Source: Calliphora vicina
Taxonomy: Eukaryota > Arthropoda > Insecta > Diptera > Calliphoridae
Assembly: GCF_958450345.1 (NCBI RefSeq)
Contig: NC_088780.1
Span: 169,738,726-169,802,725, forward strand
DNA: 64,000 bases
Reading direction: 5' to 3'
A program made the position numbers and the translations under genes. Shown here piece by piece: positions 44,903 to 56,575 of the stretch; the first letter of the stretch is position 1, and each line of letters opens with the position of its first letter. The notes under the pieces are model-generated. The model was not told the origin of the DNA and did not search any database. It saw only the letters and a program-made list of their open reading frames with translations.

Positions 44903-45796
44903 CAGGTATGTTCTGTAATCCACGTGATTTCAAATCACATGCCGTTTTAAAATCACACGTGTGATTTGTGCCTGTTCTGTAAATCACACCGTTAATAAAT
45001 TTTTCGGTGTGATTTGAAATTTTCGAAAGCACAAGAAAACAGCTGATTCGTTTATTTTAAATGTTTTGTTTTGCAAATAATTTTGTAGAAATATTAAAGT
45101 GAAAATAAAAAAATGCCTGGAGCTTCTGTTATATCTTTAATGGAATTAAAAAGAATGGAATTACATTTTATAAAAATTTTGCAAAAACTATGGCGCAAGC
45201 TCAACCACTATGTCAAAAAGAAAACAGAACAGCAAAGCTGCCACAGTACACAATGGCTTTTGGTTACCACTTGCTTCAACTTTGTTGCAGTTTTTTTCCA
45301 ATTAGCGCAAAAAACATAACGCATATTGATAACTTATAATATAATGTAACAAATATTATAAATTTTATGCTGAATTCTATAATTAATTTAAAGATATTGA
45401 ACATATTTTAGACAACCATTAAAAAATTTTAGTCTGGCAAGCTTCCATGTATTTTCGAAAATCATAAACAGCTGACAACTGAAAACAAACCTGAAATCAC
45501 ACAAGCAAAAAAACTTTTTACAACAGAATAGGTGTCTCTAGATTTTTATTAAATTTTAAGTGTTTTTTTTAATAAAACAAGTAATTCTATAAGAAAATTA
45601 ATAAAGGACATATTGTTTAATATACTTAAGTAATTTATTTTAATATTTTCCATGTAGTAGCCGCAGAAATAACCAAGTGATTTGAAAACATTAGTGACTT
45701 TGCTGAACGTTTTAAAATCACAAAATTATGTGCACAGAACACCTTTTATGTGATTTCAAACCACTTTTATAAAATGTGATTTGCAGAACATACCTG
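44903..45796. mobile_element. PIF/Harbinger-like non-autonomous element, 894 bp
   Basis: CAGGTATGTTCTG at the left and CAGAACATACCTG at the right are perfect inverted tips. TAT lies immediately outside each end (44900-44902, 45797-45799), which fits a 3 bp target duplication. Sub-terminal regions repeat GTGATTTGAAA/GTGATTTCAAA words many times in both directions. A 68-codon frame lies inside (45113-45319). No DDE motif is seen, so mobilisation would be in trans. Class assignment rests on the 3 bp duplication and the TGTTCTG tip and is tentative. Confidence 0.65.
45113..45319 (+). CDS. Unrecognised 68-codon frame inside the PIF-like element
   Basis: MPGASVISLMELKRMELHFI at the start, then a basic stretch (KLWRKLNHYVKKKTEQQ) and a hydrophobic end. 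It has no recognised domain. It may be the 5' end of a lost element gene, because it starts about 80 bp after an AACAGCTGATTCG-type leader, or chance. Low support. Confidence 0.2.
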   Translation: MPGASVISLMELKRMELHFIKILQKLWRKLNHYVKKKTEQQSCHSTQWLLVTTCFNFVAVFFQLAQKT

Positions 45797-45907
45797 TATG
45801 TGTTTTTATACAAATAATACACAATAATACACACACTTAAATTACACTTTATAATGTACAATACAGTTGATTTTAACTCTAACATCGCCTAAGTTAAACT
45901 GACTGCC

Positions 45908-46063
45908 GCATTCCCACGATAATTGGATCTAAGTTCCAGAACGACCCGAATCATATTCGGCCAAAGATTGTCAACTCAGCGATAGCTGTACAAACCGAAA
46001 GTTTTTTCCCCAGGAAAGAACAATCGGTGACAGTCGAACTGTTACAACAACTACAACAACAAC
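45908..46063 (+). repeat. Dispersed repeat end with (CAA)n tail, copy 2
   Basis: GCATTCCCACGATAATTGGA, GACCCGAATCATATTCGGCC and TTGTCAACTCAGCGATAG match copy 1 at 382-481 in order, followed by extra sequence and an ACAACTACAACAACAAC tail. Confidence 0.6.
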
Positions 46064-46274
46064 TGACTGCCGACTGTAACCGTTACCCCCATTTATATAG
46101 CGCCATCTTTCTTCTAGTAGCTTCATGAATGATCTTAACGGACAAAACTAGAATATTCGCATTCTAGAGCTTTTAGCAGCTTCAATGTTAATGTTAGCAG
46201 CTTAAACATTTAGTGTTGCCATACTTACAAACAATGCAAATGACTGCGTGTTATCAACATTGTAGGTAAGTAGA

Positions 46275-46350
46275 AGCTTCTACAGATGGACATGTTTATA
46301 AACATGACGATGAATGTTGCAGGCAATCGTTACAGACCGTTTAATTCAAA
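46275..46350 (+). repeat. Dispersed repeat shared with 9325-9405
   Basis: ACATGTTTATAAACATGACG, GATGAATGTTGCAGGCAATC and GTTACAGACCGTTTAA are in the same order as the 9.3 kb copy. Confidence 0.55.
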
Positions 46351-46498
46351 TTACTAATGCGAATTTGTAACAGTATTAACGAATTTGGTAATTAGTATGA
46401 CCAATGTTTTATTTAAATTGTTTTCTGTGAATTGAATATTTATAATATTTATGTACATAACTATTCGTTATTAATGAAAATGCTTTTATTTTTTACAG

Positions 46499-46553
46499 AC
46501 TTCAGATAACAACGACTTGAAAAAGTCCATATTTACGCGAAACATCGAATTAG
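46499..46553 (+). CDS. Candidate 55 bp coding exon of a host gene
   Basis: Flanked by TTTTATTTTTTACAG (46484-46498), a strong acceptor with a pyrimidine tract, and by GTAAGTA (46554), a consensus donor. The 55 bp are less AT-rich than the surroundings. Only one frame is open, TSDNNDLKKSIFTRNIEL plus one base, starting at the first exon base; the other two hit stops early. Such an exon, with polar residues and a KKSIFTRN basic step, looks like part of a cytoplasmic linker. I do not recognise the protein. The nearest upstream candidate is the UTR-like block ending at 3400. Splice-site quality on both sides is the best in the window. Confidence 0.45.
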
Positions 46554-48009
46554 GTAAGTAAAAAAATGTTTTTATTGAAATTTTATTGTAAAGGGAGTTT
46601 TTTTAAGACCGTTAGAGCTTGGAATAGGAAAAAATAAAAAAAGGAAATTTTAATCCAAAACATTTGAAAGTGAATACAGATGTAATGGAGTCTGTAGGGT
46701 GTGTTGTTGATTGGTCTTGGTGTTGAAGACATTTTGCGATAAAACAGTCATTTCTAAGTTGCGCGAATCGGTGACTGATTTTCAAAGTAAATTTGAATGA
46801 TTTGCTAGAATATACTGATTATAAATGTCTAAACGTGAGCGCAGTATGACAGTTCGTTTGACAGTTATATATAAAAAAACAGTCTTTATAATTTTGAATC
46901 TTAAGATATTAAGCTTAATGACTAACTAAGCGTTACCCTAATGCTGATTCTCATGTTTGTTCGAGTGTATGTACTTGTCTGCCTTATTTTTGTTTTTTCA
47001 TATTTAAATGAAAACGTAACAAATATTTATAGACGATCTAAATATTCATAAAATAATATGAATATGGATATTTTTATTATACTTCTAATGGTCCTTAAGT
47101 ATTTTTTCCACTTCTGTTTTTATTTTTGTTTTCTTTTTTTGTTGCAAAATACATAATAATTCTATATACGGGAGCATTGAATAGAAAATCTGCGATAAAA
47201 AGGCAAATGAACAGAAATATTTAACTTGTTGTCATTTGAGTTTTTAAAATCTGTGTGTCTGTCGGCTGTCGCTTTAGACTAATTTGAATAGCAATTTAAC
47301 GGTTTAGAAGAGCACATAAAAGCAATTTGAAAGATTGTAATTTTCATTTTTATTAGATGATTATCTGTGATTTTTATTTTTTATTAAACGAACATATTGA
47401 ACATATTTTTCAATTCAATATTGCTGTGTGCGTGTATCTATGTTAAATACAAACATTGTTGTACATTGTACGAGTATGTGGCCAAATCTCAGTATATTGA
47501 AGTTAATTTAAGTAATTACGAAATATTGATTTACTTTTGCTGTATTGACTCACAGACATTTTTACTGTTTTAGTTTTTTTTTTATCTCATAATGTCTTTA
47601 GAACGAGTACATATTAATTTTATTGTTTTTTTTTTATTATTTTTGTTTTGTAGTTCTTTTTTTTCCTTATTTAGGACAATAAAAAGTTTATTTATGTCTA
47701 TTTTTTTATATATTTATTTATTGTTTGTTGTTGTTTGTGTAACATAACATGTCAAAAGTTGTCAATTGGTTGTAATGGAGTTTGATTACAAACTATGTAT
47801 AGACAATAAATTAATCGATAATCACAATCACGTCTACATAAAATATCGCCAGAAGTTTTCATTTGATGTCAATAGAATTTGCTCATGCCTCAAACCTAAT
47901 TGTTTACACTTGTTTTGCGCAGTTAAGTTGAAAACAAATAATCTGCTAAATAGTTGGAGGAAAACTGTTTTGGGGAAAAAAAATAAAAATACAAAAGCGA
48001 ACTAAAATA
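46554..48009. other. AT-rich spacer, nothing recognised
   Basis: T-rich runs at 47565-47660. No further exon-like block is seen. The 79-codon frame at 47766-48005 lacks family features and splice context. Confidence 0.5.
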
Positions 48010-48550
48010 CTATGCAGAGGCTTTCATGTACCAACTCTGTTTTGTTGGAGTCCATAGAGTACGAAAGTACTTATAGCTTTTCTCAATTGCTTCGTTTTAG
48101 TGAAATAACTGTATTCTTAAAGTTACAACTTTATAACATCAGAAATATGTTCTTTTGAAACTAATTTTAAAATAGTTTTTTTTTTTTGTTTGAAATGTAT
48201 GAGTTTTATTTTTTAAACGGAGAAATATCTGAAAAAACGATTGGAAAATAACTGAGTTACGGTAGTTTAAAGTCAGAATGCTCAAGCATTTGTTTGATAA
48301 AAACGAAAAACCACCAAAATTAACAAACTCATTCCTTTTTTCAAAGCTCCTTTAATAAGAAAATTATATTTTACTGATCGTGAATGAGCGTGAAGATAAT
48401 GAATATTTGATTAAAAAAATGCGTTTTTTGAAACTTAAAAGTTCTCGTCTATTGAAAGGTAAATTATGCATTATTTTAATAAAAGAAACAATTTTTTGAA
48501 GTTGTAACTTGATCAAAACTATACTCCAATAAAACAGAACTCCTGCTTAT
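48010..48550. mobile_element. ~540 bp inverted-repeat element
   Basis: The left end ATGCAGAGGCTTTCATGTAC, AACTCTGTTTTGTTGGAGT is mirrored by ACTCCAATAAAACAGAACTC, CTGC at 48522-48545, with about 14 extra bases in the left arm. Related ends occur at 8940 and 59240-59297. No coding content. Confidence 0.5.
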
Positions 48551-48665
48551 TTTTGATATAGTAATTGAGAAGTTATATTTCAACTATAAAAGTATAACTA
48601 TACAATGCTTACCAAAGAGTGAGCCAGAAAAAACTTATACTTGTATTAAGTTAAATAATACTTAA

Positions 48666-49427
48666 CCCTCTAACCCGCAAACTTTAAAAGGCTAAAAAAA
48701 AGTTCTCGAACATTGTAAATTAAGTTTAGGAAGCAGATGCAAAAGTAAGATTTTTTACGATGATACTCATAAAAACAATTTTTGGCATTTGAGCAGCATA
48801 AATGAAGATCGCATTTTGAGCAAACTCACTGTGTTTTCGATTTTTTGCATAGTTTACACCATCTTTTTTGCCTAATCAGATTGGAAAGTGGTCGTCAATA
48901 TTGTCATAACGCATGTTTTGCTTTTTCTGGCTGTGGATCTTCTTGTGGAGTACCAAATGATCATGAGTCAAGGCGGATAATTTAATCCGTCTGCGGTCTC
49001 TATCTACCATTCCTGTAATTTTTTTTTATATAGCAAAAAATAAAAAAACTATGAAATATAAGACGCCGATAAATTTAGCCGCAACCCGCAGTTGCCCTTT
49101 TTGTCAATTGTTTAACATTTACAAATTCATAGACTGAAATAAGAATATCTTACCTTAAAAAAAATATTTCGAATAGATCGGGCAACTAAAAGTTAGTAAA
49201 ACTTTGATTTAAAAAAAAATAACACACAAAATTTCACGTTCTAAAATTATGACATCACTCATAAACAGCTGACAGAACAAAAATTAAAAGTCAGAATGCA
49301 TTTCGACCTTCGAGGGAAATGTTAACAAATCTGTAACTAAAGTCATCGTTAAAAAAAATTTAATTACTTTTTGAGATAATTGGTGTTTTGTAATGCATGC
49401 CTTGAGGTACTCTTGCGGGTTAGAGGG
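48666..49427. mobile_element. piggyBac-type element remnant, 762 bp
   Basis: TTAA (48662-48665 and 49428-49431) flanks perfect 15 bp inverted tips CCCTCTAACCCGCAA and TTGCGGGTTAGAGGG. It contains the C-terminal end of a piggyBac transposase on the minus strand. The rest of the gene has been lost, since full elements are over 2 kb. Confidence 0.9.
48755..49015 (-). pseudogene. piggyBac transposase C-terminal fragment (cysteine-rich domain)
   Basis: Transposases of this family cut and paste at TTAA and end in a zinc-binding cysteine-rich domain that recognises the element ends (family knowledge). Read on the minus strand, MRYDNIDDHFPI (from 48914) is the conserved segment just before that domain, then a stop and a frame change. 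In the new frame CKLCKK, CSKCDLHLCC and NCFYEYH appear in the proper order (about 48860 to 48758), with a TGA in between. So the CRD is recognisable, with at least one frameshift and two stops. No catalytic Asp region is present. Confidence 0.8.
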
Positions 49428-49476
49428 TTAAACTGTTCAAAAATACGCAAATGTATTCAAATATTTTACAAATTCA

Positions 49477-51977
49477 TCTATATATATAAAAGAGTAACGT
49501 TACTGACTGACTGACTGACTGATTCATCATCGCACAGCCCAAACGGCTGAAGCTAGAATCATGAAATTTTAACTGTGGGTTCCTCCCTCCCCAAAACGAT
49601 CCGATAAGAAGGGATTTTTGGAAATTCGAACGTTTAGGGGGTAAAAAAGGGTAAAAACGGGTAAATTCAGTAACCTTATATCTTCAAAACTAATAAAGAT
49701 ACAAAAAAACTTAAAATTGCATGTTACTTCATCTAAAAAATAAGCTGACAGGTGTTTCGTACTTTTTCGAAATTCGAACATTTTAGGGGAGAAAACGGGT
49801 AAAAATTTTATTTTGGTACTTTTTTGGCACCCTATGTATCTTTTAAACCAATAAACATAGAAACAAATTTTAAACAGTATTCTTTACTTATCAAAAAATA
49901 AAAAATATAAGTTTGGTACTTTTTGGAAATTCGAACCCTTAAGGGATAAAAATTGTGTTTATTTTTGGTACTTTTTCATAAAATATTTTTTTCTCCCACC
50001 ACGATACATAAATTTATTTGAATAAAATTTTACCACCGCAATGGGGATAGAAAAGGTACCAAAAAGGGGATAAAATCAGGAAAATACATTTTATTTGAAA
50101 TTATTAAGCCAATTTTGATAATTTTTTTAACATTGGTTCCTGGATTCATACAAAAATTAACTAACAGGGTGTTATTTGGAACTCGAGTGAATAGGTGTAT
50201 ATTGGGCCAAATCCGGGTAAACATTTTGGTACTTTTTTTAAAATATATTTTTTCTTTTGAACATTAACACAGATTTCAATCGTTTGAGACATGTCGGTAG
50301 CATAAACAATTTTGGCAAAATGGAGTATTTTTTAATTTCAAGCTTTAGGGGTGTTCAAGGAGGAAAAGGGAAATTGGTACTTTTTTCCTAATGGTACTTT
50401 TTAAATATTTTAATTATTACACTTATAGACATAATAAAGTTAGCTGATATGCATCTTAAGCTAGGTACTCTGTTCAAAATTCCGTGCGAAATGCTGTCAA
50501 ACTACATATAAAATATTTGGTATGAAATATATGCGAAATAATTTCGCAAAAGCAGTACTCTGTTTTTATTGTGGAAAACATGTGAAATACATCTGGCAAC
50601 CTTATTTTTCCACACGAAATAACATAAGCAGCACTTCTTTCGCACGAAATTAAAACTGTAAAACAGCATATAAAATTTTTCGCATGAAAAAACCATAATT
50701 TTTCGGAAATATGAACAGAGTACTAGGCTTTAGTGAAGTTAGTGTTAGGAATAGGGGATAAGATTTAGGTACCAAAATGTGTGAACTGAACTATAGGTAC
50801 TTTTTTGTTCTTCTAATGGTACTTTTTTGAAATTTTTATAACAATGGACTTAGAAACATGAAATTAAACATATATGGTCCTAAGTGAGTGAGAATTCTAG
50901 GAGGAGACTTTTTGGTACTTTTTCTTTATTGGAATGGTACTTTTTGTAATTTCTTCACCAATGAACCTAGAAACATGAAATAAAGCTTATATATAAACCG
51001 AGTGAGTGGGAAACCACAAGTGTGGGTTTTTTGGTACTTTTTCTATATTCTAATGGTACTTTTTTGAATTTTCTATAACTATGGACTTAGAAACATGAAA
51101 TTAAGCATATATGGTTCTAGGTGAGTGAGAATTTTAGGGGAAGACTTTTTGGTACTTTTTCTTTATTCTAATAGTACTTTTTTGAATTTTCTATAACTAT
51201 GGACTTAGAAACATGAAATTAAACATATATGGTCCTAAGTGAGTGAGAATTCTAGGGGGAGACTTTTTGGTACTTTTTCTTTATTCGAATGGTACTTTTT
51301 GTAATTTCTTCACCAATGAACCTAAAGCCATGAAATTAAGCTTATATGGACCCGAGTGAGTGGGAAACCACAAGTGGGGGATTTTTGGTACTTTTTATAT
51401 ATTCTAATGGTACTTTTTGAATTTTTTGTAATAATGGACATAGAAATATGAAATAAGGCGTATATGATCCCAAGTGAGTGAAAATTCAAAGGCATACTTC
51501 GTGGTACTTTTTCTTTATTCTCATGGGTACTTTTTTGAATTTCCTATAATAATGGACCTAGAGTTTCCAAAAAATCGAAGAATTTCAAAAACGCGATTTC
51601 GGTTTTAATAAATTAAAAACCGATCGGTTTCGATTTTGTGATAATTTATTAAATATTAAGTATTATAGAAACAAAATTAGTTGATAATATAGGAAATGAT
51701 ACACAAATCTAAAATTCAAACTTGACGGGTTATGGTTTAGTTAATGCGAATTTAAATGTGATAATCAATGGTACTATTTCCTTATTGCAATTGTACTCTT
51801 TGAATATTTTATAATAATAAACCTAAACATTTAAAATTAGGAACACATTTTGCATTTTCTATAATAATATACCCAGAAATATGAAATTAGATATTTACAA
51901 TTACATTCACAAAGTGAGACTTGATAGTACTATTTATTTCTTCTAATTGGGGTGGCGAAGCGCACCGGGTCAGCTAG
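49477..51977 (+). mobile_element. Helitron-like non-autonomous element, 2501 bp
   Basis: The 5' end TCTATATATATAAAAGAGTA follows an A; the 3' end is ...CAGCTAG followed by T, so the insertion lies between A and T with no target duplication. Seven bases upstream of the terminal CTAG is a small hairpin, GGTGGCGAAGCGCACC (51951-51966). TC start, CTAG end, 3' hairpin and A/T target are the Helitron hallmarks (family knowledge). The element has no Rep/helicase frame. It contains a GACTGACTGACTGACT run near the 5' end, GGTACTTTTT words throughout and a block of 118 bp tandem repeats. A related 3' end in the other orientation is at 57194. Confidence 0.85.
50790..51560 (+). repeat. 118 bp tandem repeats inside the Helitron-like element
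   Basis: GGTACTTTTTCTTTATT-type words recur at about 50914, 51033, 51151, 51269, 51387 and 51502. Each unit has TGGACTTAGAAACATGAAAT and AAGTGAGTGAGAATTCTAGG variants. Alternate units look more alike (CCACAAGTGKGGG versus CTAGGRGGAGAC), suggesting a two-unit expansion. Confidence 0.85.
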
Positions 51978-53554
51978 TTAAACATAAATTTATCCACTTT
52001 TTCCACTGATAAAAAAATAATAATTTGTTGGACCAAGGTTAAATTTTGTCTGGAATGGTGTGTATAAGTTTTTTCTGACTCAGTATTTAATCGAAATGTC
52101 TTATTAAAAAATTTAATTTGAAGCTGCAATTATCGAGTTTATTTATAACATAGTGTAAAATGTAAACTAATTAAATAGTTTTATTGCTCTCTTGAAAAAC
52201 TCTATAAATACAGGTTCTTAGTAGATTCAACAGTTACCTAATTTTATTTATTTATCAGATATTTATGGTTTTGCAGCCATGACCTTATCATTGTCTATCT
52301 ATTTTAGATAAGAGTTACACAATTTGTTGCCAAAAACACCAGTTGCCATGGCAATAGAAAGTGAAAACCCATATCAATTGATATTTGATAAACCCTCCAA
52401 AAGCTTGTAAATGACTGAAACTTTCGCATGTCTTGATTAAATGATATGAACTGAAGTCAAATACACAAACTCGAATGCAGCCTGTTTTTCTGTAGAACAG
52501 AATATTTCGATTTATGTTCTCAAAATCATTTCTGTAATTGCATTATTTCTGTTATTAAAATATTTTTTCCAATATTGTTATAGAAACAACAGCCAGCTAT
52601 CTACTAGTTTTGGGTAAATACTCTGCTCTCTTTAATACCAGCCATCAATTATATGATTTGATTTTATTGCTTTCTCTAATAGATAAAATAAAACTACATA
52701 AAAATAATGTTTATAAAAATTACTCCTGTAAATAACGACAAAATATATGACCTAAATTTAATAACATAATATATTTTTGGTAGTAGTTACTTTTCACTTT
52801 GTACTTTATCAACCAAATGTCTGTATTTGTTGTACCATATTTACCTTAACATTTCCTTTTTTATTTTGTTTTTGTTTACAAATACATACTAAATATTTAA
52901 ATGAAGTTACTTATTAAACACTAAATAATTAATACAAGTAATTCCCACAATGTGTCACTAAATCCGTATTGGAAAACTAAAAACAAATAAATAAAAATAA
53001 CATAACCAAAGCAAAGCAAACCAAACAAATCCGATACATATTTGAATACTTAATATATAAATAGATACATACATATGTATGTACAATGTACATGCAAACA
53101 ATAGTATTTTTACCTGTAGAATACTCGTTACAGCCAACAACAATTGTGTCAATAAATATTGACATATTGACCCTCTAAACAGTTGAATGTTAAATGAACA
53201 TTTGAACAGGTCTCGTTGGTATTGTTTTCTTACTCGTATTTGAGTCGTGTTGCGCTTGTTAATTGCTGTAACAAATCAACCGTGGCCGTGCGGTAAGAGT
53301 GATTACATTTCATTTAATTGTAACTAATGGATTGAATGGAATCATGTAAATGTTGTGAGAATTGCAAATATGCTAGACGTTTAAAACTTTCCACCAAATT
53401 TAACTTTGAATTATAAGAAAATTATATGATTGCTTATTAGTTTCAATAAATTAGTGGATACAAAAAGAAGGAAATAGAAATAAGTACCTGGGAAATGTTA
53501 CTATTTTTGTGGAGAAATACACACAGATTTCTCATGGTTATTCTTTTTAAATCC
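51978..53554. other. AT-rich spacer, nothing recognised
   Basis: No supported gene, RNA or element end. Confidence 0.5.
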
Positions 53555-53776
53555 TGTAATAAAATTATTCATCATAAAAATGGTTGTCACAAACATATAC
53601 ATGTTTACTGTAACCATATATATATGGTTGATACAACCATATGAATCATAAATTAACCATATTATAGTTACCACAATCATATAAATAGTTACTGTGACTA
53701 TAATATTGTTAAAAAACTTGTAAAAATGTTTAAATGTTTACTGTAAATATGCACAACTATATTTTTTTTCTGCGTG
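53555..53776 (+). mobile_element. Fold-back MITE family 1, right half only
   Basis: From AATAAAATTATTCATCAT to TATATTTTTTTTCTGCGTGC it follows the right arm of the copy at 5861 block by block. The left arm is missing. Confidence 0.75.
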
Positions 53777-53926
53777 CGGGAATGGAAAAAGTCCAGGAAA
53801 TTATGAACAATATTTTAATTGCTTTTAGCATTTTAATGTCATAATAAAAATTTCACAAAAATTCCATAGAACTCCTACATAATACATATTGCTTTTTTCT
53901 ATAAAAAAAAGTGCTAAAAATAACAA

Positions 53927-54215
53927 ATAAGAGAGCTGTATTCGGCTGTGCCGAATCTTATATACCCTTCACCAAATTATACTTCAAAATAGAAATTTTG
54001 AATATTTTTAGGTAAACAAAATTTATTTTTTTTACAAAGTTGTTTTTTTTTCATTTTTTGGAAAAAAAATTTTCGAATTGTTATTTTTAATTTTTTTTTT
54101 ATTTTTTAATTTTTTTTTTTTAAATTTAAAAAAAAAAATTTTCGTTTTTTAATTTTTTTTTTGGCGAAAAAAATTCGTGTTAAAAAATATTTCTTCCGAT
54201 TTTGACCCATTGTAG
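53927..54215 (+). repeat. Dispersed repeat DR, copy F, left part
   Basis: AAATAAGAGAGCTGTATTCG to GACCCATTGTAGG(G)TC. It breaks off here and resumes at 54945. Confidence 0.75.
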
Positions 54216-54944
54216 GGTCAAGTCTAAGTATTACCGGTTGAAGTCTAAGTATTACCGTGAAATTGAGTATGTCTGCACAGTTACTTCTCAACTATATATT
54301 GCATTTATTTTATTTCATATGTTTCCAAGATAACGGGTATTTATGTCGCTTACGTATTTTTCGCTGGCAGTTTAAATTTTTTTATATTGTTCAAATTATA
54401 TTCATTTACACAAATTCAAATTAACGTTTTTAACCTTCGCTTTACCAAAGGTTTTTTATGTACATGGTTTACCAATACCCACCCTGGTGACACTACACTT
54501 TTATAAATATATGCGACGAACGAAATTTTAAAAAATTTAAAAAACCTTATAAAAAGTTTAAAATGGTTCTATTAAATTCTAGAGAACTCTAGAATTTGTT
54601 CAGTGAGTACAAATTTCATTTAAATCGAAACAAAATTAAAAAAAATATTAAACCAATAAAATCGATGTGGTCACCCGGGTGGGTATTGGTAAAGCGAAGG
54701 TTAACCTTAAAAGACTAATATTAATTAATTTGTTAAAACTAATAAAGACGTAAGCGCCACTTCTTGTTCACAAAATATGTAGAAAAAACAATAAATTGTA
54801 CTTACGTCTAAATTGTTTTTGCTGTCAAATCATAACGGTACATTATACAGCGATGGTATTTTATGAGATGATGCGAATGATCGATATTTATCAAAAAACG
54901 AAAATTGATAATCATGGCGCTCACGTCTTTTTGGCGGTTATGGC
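54216..54944. other. Insertion splitting DR copy F
   Basis: About 730 bp between two halves of DR. It begins with a short direct duplication (GTCTAAGTATTACCGG, GTCTAAGTATTACCGTG) and carries the 267 bp TTAA MITE at 54434. The rest is not recognised. Confidence 0.55.
54434..54700 (-). mobile_element. 267 bp piggyBac-like MITE, copy 2
   Basis: TTAA at 54430-54433 and 54701-54704, tips CCTTCGCTTTACCAA / TTGGTAAAGCGAAGG. It is the reverse orientation of the copy at 34698, equal in length and very similar in sequence, including GAACAAATTCTAGAGTTCTA-type interior words. Recent activity of this family is likely. Confidence 0.88.
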
Positions 54945-55266
54945 TCGATATTGTCTATGTTAATGACTTAGTAATACAGATATATGTAAGTCAAAAATCG
55001 AGGTTATCCTGGTTTTTCCTCATATCTCAATCATTTGTGGACCGACTTTGCTGATTTAAAATAGAAAACTTCTCGAAAGCATGTCTCACAGAATTATTGA
55101 AGATTTGGATCCCGAAGATATCTGGGGTCTTCAGAAAATTGATTTCAACAGACAGACGGACATGGCTTAATCGACTCCGCTATCTATAAGGATCCAGAAA
55201 ATTATATTGTGAATATTACAAACGGAATGGCAAACTTATGTACTTATCACGAAGGTGTAGGGTATA
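54945..55266 (+). repeat. Dispersed repeat DR, copy F, right part
   Basis: GATATTGTCTATGTTAATGA to GAAGGTGTAGGGTATAA, with a short ACAGACAGACGGACATGG run. Confidence 0.75.
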
Positions 55267-56575
55267 AACATGTATGTTTATTTACAGCACACCAGTATTT
55301 ATTTGTTTGTTTATGATCAAATTACTTCGTGTTCATACTTTTGTGAGACATATTTAATTTAATGTTTTTTTTATTATTTTTCTTATTGTCAACTGTTCTT
55401 TGATCCTTTTGTTTTACTTCCTATATTAATTTCCTAATTAAATCGTGTTGTGCCCATTTCATATGCTATTTTCCTATACACATAATGAGTACGAGTATGT
55501 TAAAAAGAGAATACAAATTCAATGGCACAATAATACATTTTGTAAAAATTAATGAATGAATGAAGTAATGAATGGATAATAATAGCTATTTAATTTGTAG
55601 CTGTTCATGGTAAATAGTGACATTGTACTAGCATTATGAAAATTATTAGACTTTTATAATATTTTGTAATTAATTATCCTGGTTTCTTTTGCCAAATGCT
55701 ATTTATTTTCTATTTGTTGTTTTTGTTTAGGGAGATAATCAATTATAACAGATACAACTAATAATTTGTGTCAATATTTAATTAATATAATCGCAAACAT
55801 AAACAAACCAATCGAAAATTGTAACAAATAAAAATACAGAGAAAGAGGTGAAAAACTCTAGCATAGAGAATACACAAACTGCAAAAAACTCAAAAAATAC
55901 TCAAAATAATTACACATACCAGTGTTATTTTACTAATACATTCTCTCCACTTAGATTTTGGACAACTTAGTTAGTTCTTTGACATGAGAGTTTCCGTTCT
56001 ATGTATATTTATCTATGGACGAGTTACATAATTTTGTCCAACAAAAATAAAACTAATCATATGTCTGATAAAACAACAAAATACATTGACTAACACGTAT
56101 TTTGTTGTAACAAGAGTTAGGTTTTTGACAGTTACGTCTCGTCTCTATGTTACCCTATGAACTCTAGTCTAGTATCTTTTAATAATTATAATTATTACGC
56201 AACAAACAAATACAAATAAATATAAACCAAAAATAATATATAAATAATAGCCTAAATGTACAATACCACCCACCCACCTCAGCTCGATCATGTAACAACT
56301 ATGATTGTATAATTTTACCAAAAATGTTGGGAAACCAAAATACATTTCATCGTAATTTTATAATTAAATAAATAACTATAGTTATTGATAAGGGCAAGTT
56401 TTTCAAGCTTTTTGCGTGAAAAGTAAGGTTTAACTATAATTTCTATAAATCAAATATGACTATTGGTTTTTTTTTGTTACCACCACTAATAATATCCACA
56501 ACTTACAAATATTTTGGGTCGTTAGGAAACTTAAAGATTATATGATTTATATGTAATTTTTTTTAAATTTTTTTA
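55267..56575. other. AT-rich spacer, nothing recognised
   Basis: No supported gene. Short open frames only. Confidence 0.5.
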
